Shown here in pieces: positions 53,410 through 63,716 of a stretch of 64,000 nt of DNA. Source of the stretch: Ceratopteris richardii (Eukaryota > Streptophyta > Polypodiopsida > Polypodiales > Pteridaceae). The translations under genes were made by a program, and so were the position numbers. The DNA lies in NCBI GenBank assembly GCA_020310875.1, contig CM035432.1, forward strand, positions 92,627,018 to 92,691,017, given 5' to 3'. Numbering within the stretch: position 1 is the stretch's first letter; every line of letters starts with the position of its first letter. The notes beneath the pieces were generated by a model, which was given only the letters and a program-made list of their open reading frames with translations, made no database searches and was not told where the DNA came from.

Positions 53410-53860
53410 GCACTACTCATGAGAAGATGGGTCAAGATTGTAGACAGTAGTAAACGCCCATTCTTCTTCCTACACAAGATTAGCAGACTCTGTTTTTTGT
53501 GTAGAGGCCTCTGCAACAACCATTCCAACCTCTTTCTTCTTTGCGTCTTTAGCAGCCAGTTTTGGACAGTTCTTTGTGATATGATCATTCCCTTTACAGT
53601 ACTTGCGAAACAATTTCTGCTTTTTTTATTTCTTCTCATCTTTATCTTCCTTCTTTGAATGTGCAGCATTTGCAAATTTCTACTTACTAGTTGAACAGCT
53701 CCATTTTCCTTTGCCCTTCTGACTAGCCAGAAAAGCTTGATCTGCAACACGCATAATGGACCTCTTGTGCCTGGACTGATCTTCCTACAATAGAACCGAG
53801 ACTAACTCCTCAAATGACAAGGCATTTGGATTGCCTTTCATCATTAATAGAAAACTAGAT
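53397..53860 (-). pseudogene. Copia E gag knuckle region
   Basis: Lys/Asp-rich sequence before a CCHC-like cluster (FRKYCKGNDHITKNCPK). It matches the plus-strand copy in Copia D at 48290-48520. Earlier gag is missing. Confidence 0.75.
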
Positions 53861-53864
53861 GATA

Positions 53865-54830
53865 AAGCAATAAAATGTATTTTTGTTAGGTACAATTTTA
53901 AAATCCTCTCTTTATAGGTGGACAATCAAGTATTGGTCCACATGAAGTAGTTTCCTAGCCTTTAGAGGTTCCAAATGGTGATGCAAATCGTTCCATTTCT
54001 TATGCATATTTACATGATGCACTTGTCAATGAGAGGATTGACATCGAAGGGGCTTAAAATATGCCTAAATGGTTGGTGAAAACTTTAAGAGAGCAAATTA
54101 TATGGACCTTTGTCATATCATACTCATTCAGGCTCTCATAGTGCTTCCTTTGCAATAGATTGTTATACAATCGATGTCTCTAGCCTTTGTGATGAGAACA
54201 AGCTTCTTTCTTTTGATGAAGCAAAAAAATCAAAAAATTGAATGGCTCTTATGCAATCAGAATGTGATGCTATTATGAAGAATGATACTTTATCTTTACG
54301 TGATTTACCTCTAGGCAAGAAGACCATTGGCACTAAATGGATATACAAGCGGAAACATAAGCTTGATGGAACAATTGACAGATATAAGGATAGGATTGTT
54401 TTCGGAGGTTACGCTCAAGAAAGAGGCATTGATTTTGATGAGACATTCACTCCCACATGTTGAATGATCACCATTCATAGAAATTGTGCACTTGTAGCTC
54501 ATCATGTTTGGAATGTATATCAGTTGGAAATTAAGATTGCATTTCTAAATGGTGATCTTCATGAAGAAGTGTATGTTTTTAAAGCATTCTTAATATATTG
54601 GATAGGTTTGTTCTTAGAGAATGCAAGCTACATAGTAATCCAATAAAAGTAAAACTAAAGTTAACGTCTATGGAAGGTAATGAGGTATGGAACACTCATT
54701 TATAGAGATTTAATCATTGGATCTTTGCTCTATGCAACAATTATAAGACTTGACATATACTAAGCAAAAGGAGTATTGTCTCAATTTGTTAATGACTCTA
54801 GGATTTCTTAGCTGTAGGAGTGATCCCATT
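53865..54830 (+). mobile_element. Ty1/Copia element D, right segment (integrase end to RNase H start)
   Basis: Plus-strand integrase tail (AYLHDALVNERIDIEGA, matching AHLHDALVDERVDIEQA of E) and RT start (SECDAIMKNDTLSLRDLPLG, TKWIYKRKHKLDGTIDRYKD, RGIDFDETFTPTC, QLEIKIAFLNGDLHEEVYVF). Then come decayed blocks resembling GSLLYATI and VLSQFVNDSRIS to about 54.8 kb. It is broken, with many interruptions. The last part may belong to a different Copia family. Confidence 0.75.
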
Positions 54831-56985
54831 CTATAATTAATAGAAAAATTTGTAAAAATATGTAATTTCGGCCTAATGAATATCTGCAAGAGATGGATAG
54901 TCTCTTGTTATAAAGAACAGGCAACAATTGGTTGTATTTTGTTAAGAAGGCCTAGCTTGCGGCTATGTAGATTAGGAAGAGAGTTTGGTGAATTTTGTTG
55001 TACCAAATCTAGTCTAAGCGTTGTGATAAATGACAAAACTCATTGATTGTAATGATATGGAATGAGAAGGATTGTTTAGTGATGATGCTATGTCAATTCA
55101 TGTGCAATGGTTATTGGAAATAGAAAAGCAATTGCTTCCCAATGGTTCCCAATTCACATACCCTCTTCTATTTTTTCTCTCTGTACTCCAAAGGGTGAAA
55201 CACTTCGACAAATACGATAGGATTTGAACCCATGACCTTTGGATGTGTCATTATTCTATTAAAAAATATTTCCATTATCTGCTTGGTAACATCAAAAAAT
55301 CCAGAGGATAGATCGGTAAGATGGATGGTTTTTCTCCAAGAATTTAAATATGAGACTATATGGTCACCTTGGATGAATGCATCCTCTCTTCCACCAAGTC
55401 CTTGACTTTTGCAACGGACTAAAAATGTTCGGACATGATCTTTGGAAGCAACCCCACAACAATTGGGGCAGTGGGGCAGTGGATGTTGATTTGCGAGAGT
55501 AGGGAGAAGAGCTCATGATGTTTGTTAGCCATATCTCCTAGACCAAGTGCTCGCCCACTAGAAGGGGATAGTTGATTTTACAATGGTAGTAATGGGAGAG
55601 GGATGCATGCATGGGGTCCAAAGAACAATGCCATGAGCAAGTCCTATATATAAGAGAACATGTCAAACAATTTCATTGTATCTTTTGGTCCCAATAGACA
55701 TGCCAAATTTGTTTTCGATAGTGGGGTAGTCATTAAGAGCAGTGAGATTCCATCCACAAGATAACAATCACAAAGCACTCACTGAGATGGTATCCAAGTG
55801 GACAAGCTCAATGCAAGCAATTGCACTAGATTAATGATGATACCACAAATGAAAAACAGATAAGGTAATAAACTAATAAAAGAAGTTCACAGACCAAGGA
55901 TAAGAACATAGCCCAACACTTTGTTCGCACTAAAACCAGTCTTGTTATTTGCAATATAGCTCAGACTCAAGGTTACAACATAACACGGGATGCTACACTT
56001 CTAAGGAAGAAAATGCAACGAAGGTTCTTCCAAGGAGCACAGTGCGGGCACCAACACCCAACCACTCACTTCCTATGAGTATGAATTGGTTACACTCACT
56101 AAGTTTGCACAAGTGCCTATGAAGATGTTTGCATACAGAATGCTAAATGCGTATAGTAACGACTTGATAATACGTCCATCTCCAATTGCTCAGCTTCCAT
56201 CCTTTAAAAAATCTTGCTTCGAGGAGATCCCATGCGCGTAACTTTGCCAGGACTCGCTCCAATGATGGTTCCCTCCTTCACTTGCATGTGAATCCGTGCT
56301 TTGCAGGACACTGTGGGGCTCCATATCTCTTTCCGTGCACAATGACTTGTCTTGCGCCTTATCCAACCTGTCCATGTACAATGTTTTGTAATCTTGATTC
56401 TTGTAGTACTTGATCCCTTAAATCTTTTCTAGTCCTATTTTCTATACCTACGGTCTCAAGGTTGTGCGATCCTCTATGGGCTGAAAAGAGCTCTGCTGGG
56501 CTGCCATCTTCATAATTGAAGCATGAGGTTTGGTAAGGAAGAAGCTCTTATGTGTGAGGATAGATGAAGGTAGAGACTCCTCTTGGTCTGAGTTTTTAGT
56601 CTAAGACAAATGATGTGCAATGCTCTCAAAATAAGTCGTTCAAGCTATTTGATTTTAAAAAACAAACGAGCAAAAATAGCAAGTTCAACCCATGAATCCT
56701 GTGTTTCCTCGACCTCTAGTTTTTAGGGACCTAAGATTTACCTGACCTTTGAATTTCAAGTTGACGCTAAAATTCCAGCAGCTCATGGCCTCCTCATACG
56801 ATGGATTTGAAGCTCCAAACAGAATTTTCGTACCCTAGCAAACAAATATAAGGCTGGAAATGAAGGCATATGAAGTAGCTTAGGCATTATCGTATTTGTT
56901 GAGGAGATGTAAGCGCCCTGCAGGCATGTTTGTGAAAGACTCTAAAATTTCCAGTATCTAATAAAAGACCATGCAGGCTGAGTAT
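54831..56985. other. No gene recognised
   Basis: Mixed sequence with no domain. A tRNA B-box-like GGGTTCAAATCC occurs on the minus strand near 55230 without a matching A box. The sequence at 55.8-56.5 kb reads like LTR or intergenic material. Short open stretches (for example 56186-56413) lack support. Confidence 0.4.
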
Positions 56986-57500
56986 ATGCATTCAAGGGGG
57001 TGACAAATGCCTCCCTGAAGGTAGTTTGAGGGGAATAATCTCCCCACCTTTGGTCTGCATGGGTTGCCTACAGGGGCTCCTTGGTACGGGTTCCACTCCA
57101 GGGCCAGGGCCCATGAGAGGGGGCACTGCCCTCTTAAGGGGGCTGACTGCCCTCTTGAGGGGCTGGATGCATCCTTGGGGGCTGCTCCCTTGGCAGTTGT
57201 GCTTGGGGACTATGCCCATACTTGTCTTACTACCAGCAAAGGGAGGAAAAAATCTTCCATCGAGTCCTTTATGCTACACACATGTTCAGCACCAAAACAA
57301 GCTTTTCAAGCTTACTCCAGTCCAGCAGGTCGCTCTCCTATCATGCCCTTCATATGCACTGAAGTATGATGTTCTTCTCCCACAAAACCTCCTTCGACAG
57401 GGTGCCAAAATAGGCTGGCTTGAGTCCATCTCGCCAGACTTATCAGCTAGGCTAGCAAGCACTAACTTCCTGCTGCCTTCCTGATTGGGTTGGGGCACAC
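56986..57500. other. GC-rich island with degenerate 22-bp repeats
   Basis: Clearly more GC-rich than its surroundings. Around 57118-57200 four degenerate units of about 22 bp share GGGGCTGACTGCCCTCTTGAGG-like sequence. Open stretches exist on both strands (57026-57484 plus; 56992-57219 minus), but none shows a domain, and composition alone explains them. Confidence 0.5.
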
Positions 57501-57512
57501 TACCTGAGCCTT

Positions 57513-57600
57513 ACATGCTGACTGCCACCAGAGGACATGTTGACTGCCACCAGAGGACATGTTGACTGCCACCAGAGGACATGTTGACTGCCACCAGAGG
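57513..57600. repeat. Minisatellite, 4 x 22 bp
   Basis: Four tandem copies of ACATG(T/C)TGACTGCCACCAG(AGG), near-identical. The core CTGACTGCC is shared with the degenerate repeats at 57118-57200. Confidence 0.95.
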
Positions 57601-58200
57601 ACACCATCAACCGAAATCCAACCTACATACATGAGAAGGTAAAGGAAGACAGACTTAAACTCTCCGCACTATATTGCATGTGTCTACCATGTTCTCCTCT
57701 CCTCGTAGCAACATCCCACACCACCCTATACAAGAGGGTAGAGAGGCTGCAGTCTGTCCAGCTGGAACATCCCGATCCTGATTTCCAATGGATTTGTATT
57801 TGTTGCTTTGCCTCACCAACAAGCACAGAAATGCTTTGATACTAGTGTTAGCGCCCTCTAAGTTCCTCCCCGTTGACAAGACAGCACAGGCCTTATTCAC
57901 AAAACATACAAGAATGGATATCAAACTCACTTCCCAACCATAAAGCCAAACAGGCTCTTCCCTAAGTCTTGGAGCCTTTAACTACACACAGATGCTCATC
58001 ACCACAAGGGCTGGTGTCCCATACAACCACACCCCCAATCAAATGGGGGACTCCACAAAAAAGAGACTCACACAAGGAAGCAGGCCTATTCACTGAATTC
58101 TTTATTATTGAGGAAGTTGCAAAAACTGAAGATCACAAAAAAGATAAAAAATCTGAAATTTTTTGTTAAATTTTTACAATTTTCGTTTGATGATCATGAG
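57601..58200. other. No gene recognised
   Basis: A minus-strand open stretch (57655-57930) has normal-looking composition but no domain I know and no flanking exon evidence. Confidence 0.35.
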
Positions 58201-58399
58201 TGCTGGATTTTGGCCTCATTTTACCTTCTATTCAGTCCACTTCAACTCCTATTTCTCTAATAAAATATGAAGAAGGTGCTCCTGAAGTCAGAGGTAAAGA
58301 GAAACCTCTTGTAAACGAGAGAAGAGGATCCTTTCAACTCTTGAACAATCCAAAATGAAAAACAAAAACACAGTCAAACTAAAAAAGCCCACGAGGATA

Positions 58400-58995
58400 G
58401 TCAAAGGGCTGATTTTGTGTATGAACATATTTCTCGGGCCCTAAAAGACAAAAGATGGGTATCGGCCATGAAAGATTAGATTTTTTCCATTGAAAAAATG
58501 TAATACTTGGATTTTCTTCAGTTTCCACAAGATTAAGAAAGCAATAAGATCCATATGGGGTATAGTGTATGCCTTGAATGTCGTGGGGCAGCCTAGGTTC
58601 AAGTCCCACTCAATGGACATTTCAAATTTCCTGTACTCTATAAAAATAATTTTTTATTTTTTATTTTTTATTTTTTATTTTTTTAAGATCCATATGGAGC
58701 TTCAAAATCAAAGGCATGTTGATGGTACAGTTGATGGGACTAAAGCCGGACTTGTTGCAAATATCTTTGCACAAAAGAAAAAGAAAACCGACTATGATGA
58801 GACCTTTACACCAACATCAAGGATGACAGATATGTGCTTGGTAGTTGCACTTGCAGCTCACTTTCAGTCAAACATCTATCAATTGGAGATCAAGAAAACT
58901 ATTCTTAATGGAGATCTCACAAAGACGTTTATATGAGTCAACCACCTCCATTTGAGATAAAAAGCAAAGAGTTTTTAGTCTGCAAACTTTTAAAT
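58400..58995 (+). mobile_element. Copia fragment F (RT N-terminal region), holding a SINE
   Basis: Plus-strand pieces DKRWVSAMKD.IFSIEK, GHVDGTVDG, DYDETFTPTSRMTDMCLVVA, NIYQLEIKKTILNGDL and QPPPFEIKSKEFLVCKL follow the Copia RT order. The SINE at 58559-58684 separates them. Neither end of the element is preserved. Broken. Confidence 0.75.
58559..58684 (+). mobile_element. tRNA-derived SINE with 13-bp target duplication
   Basis: The 126-bp insert has a tRNA-like head: A-box-like GGTATAGTGTATGCC and B-box GGTTCAAGTCC about 32 bp later. A short body follows, then a (TTTTTA)n tail. It is flanked by a perfect 13-bp direct repeat AAGATCCATATGG (58546-58558 and 58685-58697) and interrupts Copia RT coding, so the insertion site can be read directly. 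The perfect duplication suggests a fairly recent insertion relative to the decayed host Copia. The parent tRNA is not determined. Confidence 0.8.
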
Positions 58996-59435
58996 ATATA
59001 TATACATGATCCACTTCTTCAACTCTTCGAAGACGTCCATGATCCACTTCCCGCATCCTCATCACCTCCATATCCATGTCATGTTCATCTCATGATGACC
59101 TAAATAGTGTTTACTCATATAAATGCACAAATACAAGTGCTCAAACAGTTCCTATATAACTTAAGCAATTTTCAGCCATAAACATTGGCTCTCAACAACT
59201 CTATTTGAGTCCATCAAATGTACTAAAAATTACTACAAGCAGTTTACACATTATTCCAATGATAATCACCCTTTTTATAAGCTTTGGAATAAACTACATC
59301 CAAAACAGATAAATGAATTGAAAGATATACCCATTTGCAGACAAGCGGTACTATGTCAGAAGCCATCAAGCAAACATTTAAACTTTCCAAGCTTTTTTGT
59401 AGTTCTCATCAGCCTTCATGAGATGTCCAAGAGCT
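58996..59435. other. No gene recognised
   Basis: AT-rich sequence past the end of the Copia F similarity. No domain or repeat structure seen. Confidence 0.35.
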
Positions 59436-59890
59436 TTAAAACATCAATATATATCCTTGCACATACCATATGAAGCTACGGCATACCATCTGGAGTAATA
59501 TACCGCCTTGGATAGTCTCTAATACAAGTTGACCACTTCCTCGCCAGTCATTGCAGAGGTGACCAAAGGGTAATTTTCTAACGTAACCCGTAAAATTTTC
59601 ATATGCATGGAACTCAGTCAATGATAGCTTTGAAATGAAACAGAAATCGCTTCAATCCAAGTCTTGAACATCAAATTATGCCCTCTCAAAAATGGGTAAG
59701 TCACCTTGGGTAGCTTTCGTAGAGATGTCTCTTCCCCAAGCCAAACAGGTGTATTTGCAAAGGTTGAATTCTCAATAAAGATGTTATCCTCTCCATCTCT
59801 CGATGGATTATGGAAATAAGTATTCCATATTTGTGACATTTCTATTTGCGTCAAAATCCCTCTAGGAATATCCCCAGATACTCCTTTCAA
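59436..59890 (-). pseudogene. Unrecognised coding-like segment
   Basis: Two open stretches on the minus strand (59618-59890, 90 residues; 59436-59621, 61 residues) have protein-like composition, for example IWNTYFHNPSRDGEDNIFIE and VWLGEETSLRKLPKVTYPFL. The upstream minus-strand sequence to about 60.2 kb is also partly open. I do not recognise a family. No LTR-element motif is present. It could be a host exon or processed pseudogene, with a stop at the end of the first stretch followed by further similar-looking sequence. Confidence 0.3.
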
Positions 59891-60222
59891 AGATGGAGTT
59901 TTGCTGAAATTGAATCAACACTACACCTGGAAATTCCATAAATGTGATGGAAGGGAGGGCTTTGGGAAATTAAATTGCTTTGTTTCCTCTCCAATTTAGG
60001 AATTTTTTTGACTCTTCATAAGAGTGCATATATCATACACCATGTATATGTACTTTCCCTCAAAAATGTTTGTTTAAAACCCTTTGTTTTTCTTCTCCCA
60101 AAATAGGGATTTGTTAAACTTGAATCTACAGTACTAGTCAGAATGTTAGCAAAAGAATGGAAGGGCACTTTTGAAAGGTTCATACGCTCCTTACTCATTC
60201 TTCATACAACAAAGGAAGAAAA

Positions 60223-60258
60223 GAGGAGACTGACTCCTCTAGAGGAGTCAGTTTCCTC
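60223..60258. other. 36-bp near-perfect palindrome
   Basis: A 24-bp perfect palindrome (60229-60252, half-site ACTGACTCCTCT) extends to 36 bp with a single mismatched pair. It can form a hairpin with no loop constraint or serve as a dyad-symmetric binding site. It lies 140 bp left of the (CT)n tract. Confidence 0.9.
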
Positions 60259-60396
60259 CAGAGGTGGGCAGGTGCAAGTCCCTGTGTGGATGGACTAAGC
60301 CACTAACAAACATCCTTTTGCCATGGCTTTTCTTGAAGAACTCCCATGCGGACCACCGCACCACGTCTGCATGCATGCCTGAGACTCACAATCAAT

Positions 60397-60977
<581 letters not shown>

Positions 60978-61033
60978 AAAACCCTAAAATCTGTCCTAAA
61001 ACCCTAACCCTAATTCTGCGACAGAAACCCTAA
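60978..61033 (+). promoter_or_regulatory. Telo-box cluster
   Basis: AAACCCTAA occurs at 60978-60986, 60998-61006 (extended to AAACCCTAACCCTAA) and 61025-61033. This is the plant telomere-unit motif, which is common as a telo-box in plant promoters. No gene start is evident just downstream. Confidence 0.6.
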
Positions 61034-61039
61034 TTTGTA

Positions 61040-62158
61040 GAAAAGACAAAGATGCTTGAGTTTAAGTCAAAGGAACACTACCACATGTCATTCATACAAT
61101 ACATGAGCATGTTTTAAGTGCCATATCAGTTCAATTATGCCACATCACCATTATTTGACACCTCAGCAAAGTTTTCACCAAAGTTAATGAAATTTTACTT
61201 TATTCTTTTCTGAGAAATTTGTGAGCTTTTTAAGTCTAGCTTTTTCAAAAAGCTTTCATCAATTTTCAGTTTTATGAAGACTAGAACTAACCACTCTTAT
61301 TATCGACTTGGAGTGTTCTCTTCTCATACACTCTTGGAGGAGCAAGCTACATCACTTGGAGGTCAGCTTAGCCACGAATTTCATCGCCTACATTTTGCTA
61401 TGATTGAAGAAGACTGCTTCAACCCGTTATTCTCTCACACTAGCTCTCAAGTCTCAAGGATATATCATATATCCATGTATTGTGAGTTCTAACTTATATT
61501 CGTAATATGCCATCATATTGTATATGCTTATCATTACTGGTTTTCTGACCTATTTCCTGTGTACATTTGTTCTCGCATATTTGTGTATTTTTGTGATTCT
61601 TGGGTAACAATTTGCTATGACTTTCAAGATTTCTAGTGAAAGAACAAGGACTTCAAGTGCAAGAACAGGTATATTAGAGCTCTGACGTGTGTGGATTGTG
61701 CATATACACAGTACATATACTCTCAGTTGTGAGTCTTATTTCACCTGTGTACTGTTGTTATTTGAGCCCAACAACAGCATACCATGTGAATCCATATCCA
61801 GATCTTTATGAATAGATCTACTCAGTTTACCTTATTCTAATTCTCTTCTCAGCACATATACAATCCACTCTAATTTGTTAAGGCTACAAATTTTCTATTC
61901 TTGCTGCTCTATGCACTTATACCTAGTTGTGCTCTGTTTTAGTGCCATTTTCAGGTCCTATTACCCTTTATTTTGTGCTCCATCTATTCTTTACCAACAG
62001 CCCTGTATAATTATACTTGTATAAAAGTTGTTTTCCAACTGCAGGTATATCAAACAAAAGAGCATTTTTTGGGTTGATAAGTGCTTTGTTATTTTTCCAA
62101 ACATCCCTTCATCTAGTTTAGACTTACTTTGTTCCCCATTTGTTGATCCACCTCATCA
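61040..62158. other. No gene recognised; may include hAT 5' end
   Basis: AT-rich sequence upstream of the hAT coding. A possible splice-acceptor-like TTTTCCAACTGCAG lies near 62040. I could not identify the hAT terminal inverted repeat. Confidence 0.35.
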
Positions 62159-62386
62159 ATGGCTCCTCCTCTTCATGAAGCTTTCTCTAAGCATTGTGTT
62201 GCCTATGAGAGAGTGAAAGACAAATCATATGTATGTCGTTGGCATTGCAAATATTGTGGGAGGATTCAAACATCTAGTGTCACACGTCTTCTTATCCACC
62301 TTTGCAAATTGGGAGGAGAGTATGCTCCATGCACCAAAATCCCCGATAATATCTATGAAGAACGTCACCGCAACTACCTTCCATAA
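62159..62386 (+). pseudogene. hAT transposase N-terminus with BED zinc finger
   Basis: Starts MAPPLHEAFSKHC at 62159. The BED finger is RWHCKYCGRIQTSSVTRLLI followed by HLCKLGG, giving C-x2-C...H-x-C ligands around residues 29-50. It binds transposon ends in active hAT elements. The stop codon at 62384-62386 lies in the same frame as the coding that follows, so a single change separates the two parts. Confidence 0.8.
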
Positions 62387-63034
62387 AAGAGGAGAAAGGG
62401 ATCTTTTGCTGAAAATGAAGTGGTTTCACCGGATTGTGTCGACTCCGAAAGAGGTAATTGTCCATCTATTTCTATTGGTTCAGCTTCGATGGCACCCACA
62501 ATGAGTTCATGTGAGCATGATGAAGTGGATGTGTCCAAGAAAGCTAAGGGAATGGGCACTAGTACAAGCTCACGACAACCTACTCTTGCACAAGCATCGA
62601 GTGGTGTATCCGGCACTATAACTTTTCTTAGAGAAAGACAAAGGCTTGCAGAAATTGAAATTGCACGAACTGTCATTGAATGCAATCTTTCATTTAATGT
62701 GCTTCGGTTGGATCGATGGAAATGCATGGTGAAAGCAATAGCTAACGTAGGCCCATGTGAGGGTTGGTATGGAGTTTCATACAATGATATGAGGACAAAG
62801 AAATTAGATGAGGAGAAAGAGAGGATTGATAAATCCTTAGAACCCGTACGTGACGGTTCGGTTAAATATGGATGCTCTATTCTACCCGATGGATGGAGTG
62901 ATCGTAAAAAAAGGGGGATTATTAACATTCTTGTATCTTGTTCTCTTCGTACTTATTTCTTATGAGCGGTGGATGCAGGAGTAAAAGGAAAGAAGGTGAC
63001 CGGTAGCTTCATTTATTCACATATTCGTCGTTCC
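62387..63034 (+). pseudogene. hAT transposase linker and DUF659 start
   Basis: In frame with the BED segment: Ser-rich linker, TITFLRERQRLAEIEIARTV, NVLRLDRWKCMVKAIANVGP and the DUF659 signature DGWSDRKK. A TGA at 62963 lies just before AVDAGVKGKKVTGSFIYSHI, which continues the family pattern in the same frame, so the stop is a decay change. Confidence 0.82.
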
Positions 63035-63168
63035 ATACTTTTGATTTTTTTTATTTTATTCATAAAAATTCAGAAAAATGTGTGTGTGTGTGTGTATGTG
63101 TGTGTGTAATATGTGACTTGAATCTTGATTAACTTGTTGTTAACATGATTTTTTTTTCTTTCCCATAG
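63035..63168 (+). other. Intron-like gap in hAT transposase with (TG)n
   Basis: T-rich sequence ending CTTTCCCATAG at 63168, directly followed by VGPQNVILVV coding. A TG repeat with one TA interruption lies at about 63079-63108. No clean GT donor is visible after SHIRRS, so the donor has decayed or the gap is an insertion. Confidence 0.6.
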
Positions 63169-63716
63169 GTTGGCCCTCAAAATGTCATTCTAGTGGTGGC
63201 CGATAATGCTTCAAATTGTGCATCTATGGGAAGAAAGTTAGAGGAGGAGTTTCCATCCATAGTATGGAGCCCATGTGCTTCTCATTGCCTTGATCTTCTT
63301 ATGGAAGACATTGGCAAGTTGGAATGGATCAAGAGCATTATTTCAGAAGCTACATCCATGGCTGACTTATCAACTCCAAGGTGAGGGTTCTTTCTATTTT
63401 TCGGTCATATTCGGATAAGGAGTTGAGAAAGCCATCAAAAACACGGTTTGCGGCTATGTGGATACTTTTGGAACGTCTTTATGAGGTTCAAAATAAGCTT
63501 CAAAAGACGGTAGTCTCAACGGAGTTTGAAGAATGGATGGACGGAGAGCCCATTGCACAACAACAAGAGGCAAAGTCTATCCAAAGGTTATGCTTGAGGG
63601 AGTCATTTTGGAAAAATGTTTATGGTATTATTGCTGCAATTTTACCTTTGTATAAGGTATTGCGTATGACGGACATGGAGGGCAGATACCTATCTTCCAA
63701 AAATTCTATCTTGTGA
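63169..63716 (+). pseudogene. hAT transposase catalytic core
   Basis: VGPQNVILVVADNASNCASM carries the second catalytic Asp (ADNAS). SPCASHCLDLLMEDIGKLEW and LRKPSKTRFAAMWILLERLY are conserved hAT blocks. The reading frame changes near 63365-63385 and a stop lies at 63714-63716. Confidence 0.85.

Larger units (their letters stand above)
49912..53860 (-). mobile_element. Ty1/Copia element E, same family as D, opposite strand
   Basis: Minus-strand Copia pol in order knuckle, protease, pre-integrase, integrase, RT, RNase H, polypurine tract, 3' LTR (49912-50124). The N-terminal gag, primer-binding site and 5' LTR are not found. Copia D pieces flank it on both sides on the plus strand, and D and E are the same family, so the pair forms a large inverted arrangement. 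It is broken, with about six interruptions. Confidence 0.85.

Noticed and set aside
55190-55300. tRNA gene or SINE at the GGGTTCAAATCC motif
   Set aside because: A B box is present on the minus strand, but no A box, fold or target duplication was found nearby.
57026-57484. 152-residue host gene in the GC-rich island
   Set aside because: No domain, no exon context, competing open frames on the other strand, and repeat content explain the open frame.
60978-61033. Telomere or chromosome end
   Set aside because: Only three or four units, interrupted, with transposon sequence continuing on both sides.
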